Source: Rhynchopus euleeides (taxonomy: Eukaryota > Euglenozoa > Diplonemea > Diplonemida > Diplonemidae). Taken from it: a DNA stretch of 64,000 nucleotides. The stretch spans positions 1-64,000 of the forward strand of contig OY723266.1 of the NCBI GenBank assembly GCA_963210315.1. Direction: 5' to 3'. The position numbers were made by a program, and so were the translations under genes. The notes below the pieces were generated by a model that was not told the origin of the DNA, searched no databases, and saw only the letters and a program-made list of their open reading frames with translations. Positions 63,463 to 64,000 of the stretch are shown piece after piece (the first letter of the stretch is position 1; every line of letters begins with the position of its first letter).

Positions 63463-64000
63463 GTTGCTCTGCGCCTGCCGCTCCTTCGCTTGAGGCGGCC
63501 CTGCCTGAGGGTGTCGGTGTGCAGTGTGGAGAACTGGTGTTCCTCAAATAAGGGCATGCAGGAGATGGCCTCCCTGTCGCGGTGTCACAATGAGGCATGC
63601 CAGCTGACTGGAGGGAGGGGGAATCATCTTTCACTGGTCAGATATGTCTGCCCACCCTCCCGTCACACTTTCGCACAGCTCGACGGCGTTCTGCTACTTG
63701 TTGCGCTTTGGTGGGCCTGTGTTGCGCACCCGTTGACGTCTCCATCTGCTTTGTTGTGACTCCCGCCCTCCCCTCCCCCCCGCCCGCCAACCCCCCACCC
63801 CGCCCATTTTGCAAGGTTCATTCGGTTTCGTTTTCTGCACCCAACCCCGCCCCTCATGCCCACATCACTTGATGAGAAACGTGAAACCACGACAAGACAG
63901 GGCAAGGTCCCTTTGTTCACACCATGGACAGATCTGGGCTGGTGACCCCCCCCTCCAACAAGCGGACACCCCCCTGGGGCGATCTGTCGAAGACTAGGGA
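63463..64000. other. Upstream region of the Q-rich gene, no gene supported
   Basis: Contains pyrimidine-rich stretches (C runs near 63770-63810) and short open frames without domains. It may hold the 5' exon or promoter of the Q-rich gene, but nothing decisive is visible before the window ends. Confidence 0.45.

Overview
The window looks like nuclear DNA of a GC-rich single-celled eukaryote. It has telomere-like TTAGGG tracts, GT-AG introns, large LINEs, a minisatellite and cysteine-rich EGF-repeat surface proteins. A chromerid alveolate such as Vitrella is my best guess. That is inference from protein style and base composition, and confidence is low to moderate. The left edge (1-512) is telomere-like, so the window probably begins near a chromosome or contig end.

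Layout. 1-2816 is subtelomeric and non-coding. 2817-4598 is an ankyrin-repeat gene on the minus strand whose 5' part is replaced by the 3' end of a LINE. 4513-14970 is a full-length LINE (LINE-A, minus strand) with one uninterrupted 3,115-codon ORF. 14979-33552 is an 18.6 kb minisatellite with 32/33/39-bp units. 33553-34585 is a 5'-truncated LINE-A copy, and 34596-43776 is a second full-length LINE (LINE-B, minus strand). Both sit at the same nucleotide position inside a minisatellite unit. The minisatellite then resumes (43777-46305). 46370-46632 is an old LINE-B 3' fragment on the other strand. 46633-48566 has no gene I can support.

48567-60275 is one large minus-strand host gene for a secreted or membrane EGF-repeat protein. 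It is now split by two retroelements: a small element with direct terminal repeats (51299-52447) and a tyrosine-recombinase (YR) retroelement fossil (53062-56987), the latter flanked by an 800-bp direct duplication of host sequence. 61521-63462 is a spliced glutamine-rich coiled-coil gene.

How the parts relate. The two LINEs share an architecture I cannot match exactly to a named family: OTU protease, zinc fingers, RT, restriction-like endonuclease, degenerate OTU, zinc finger, second intact OTU, zinc finger. All LINE junctions in the minisatellite fall at one phase of its unit (CTTTCCAGAT), which suggests a sequence-directed endonuclease that uses the minisatellite as a safe harbour. LINE-A also carries, inside its ORF, a stretch clearly related to the EGF-repeat gene found 45 kb away, so it appears to have captured host coding sequence. 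The most notable system here is this satellite-targeted, multi-OTU LINE family with host-sequence capture.
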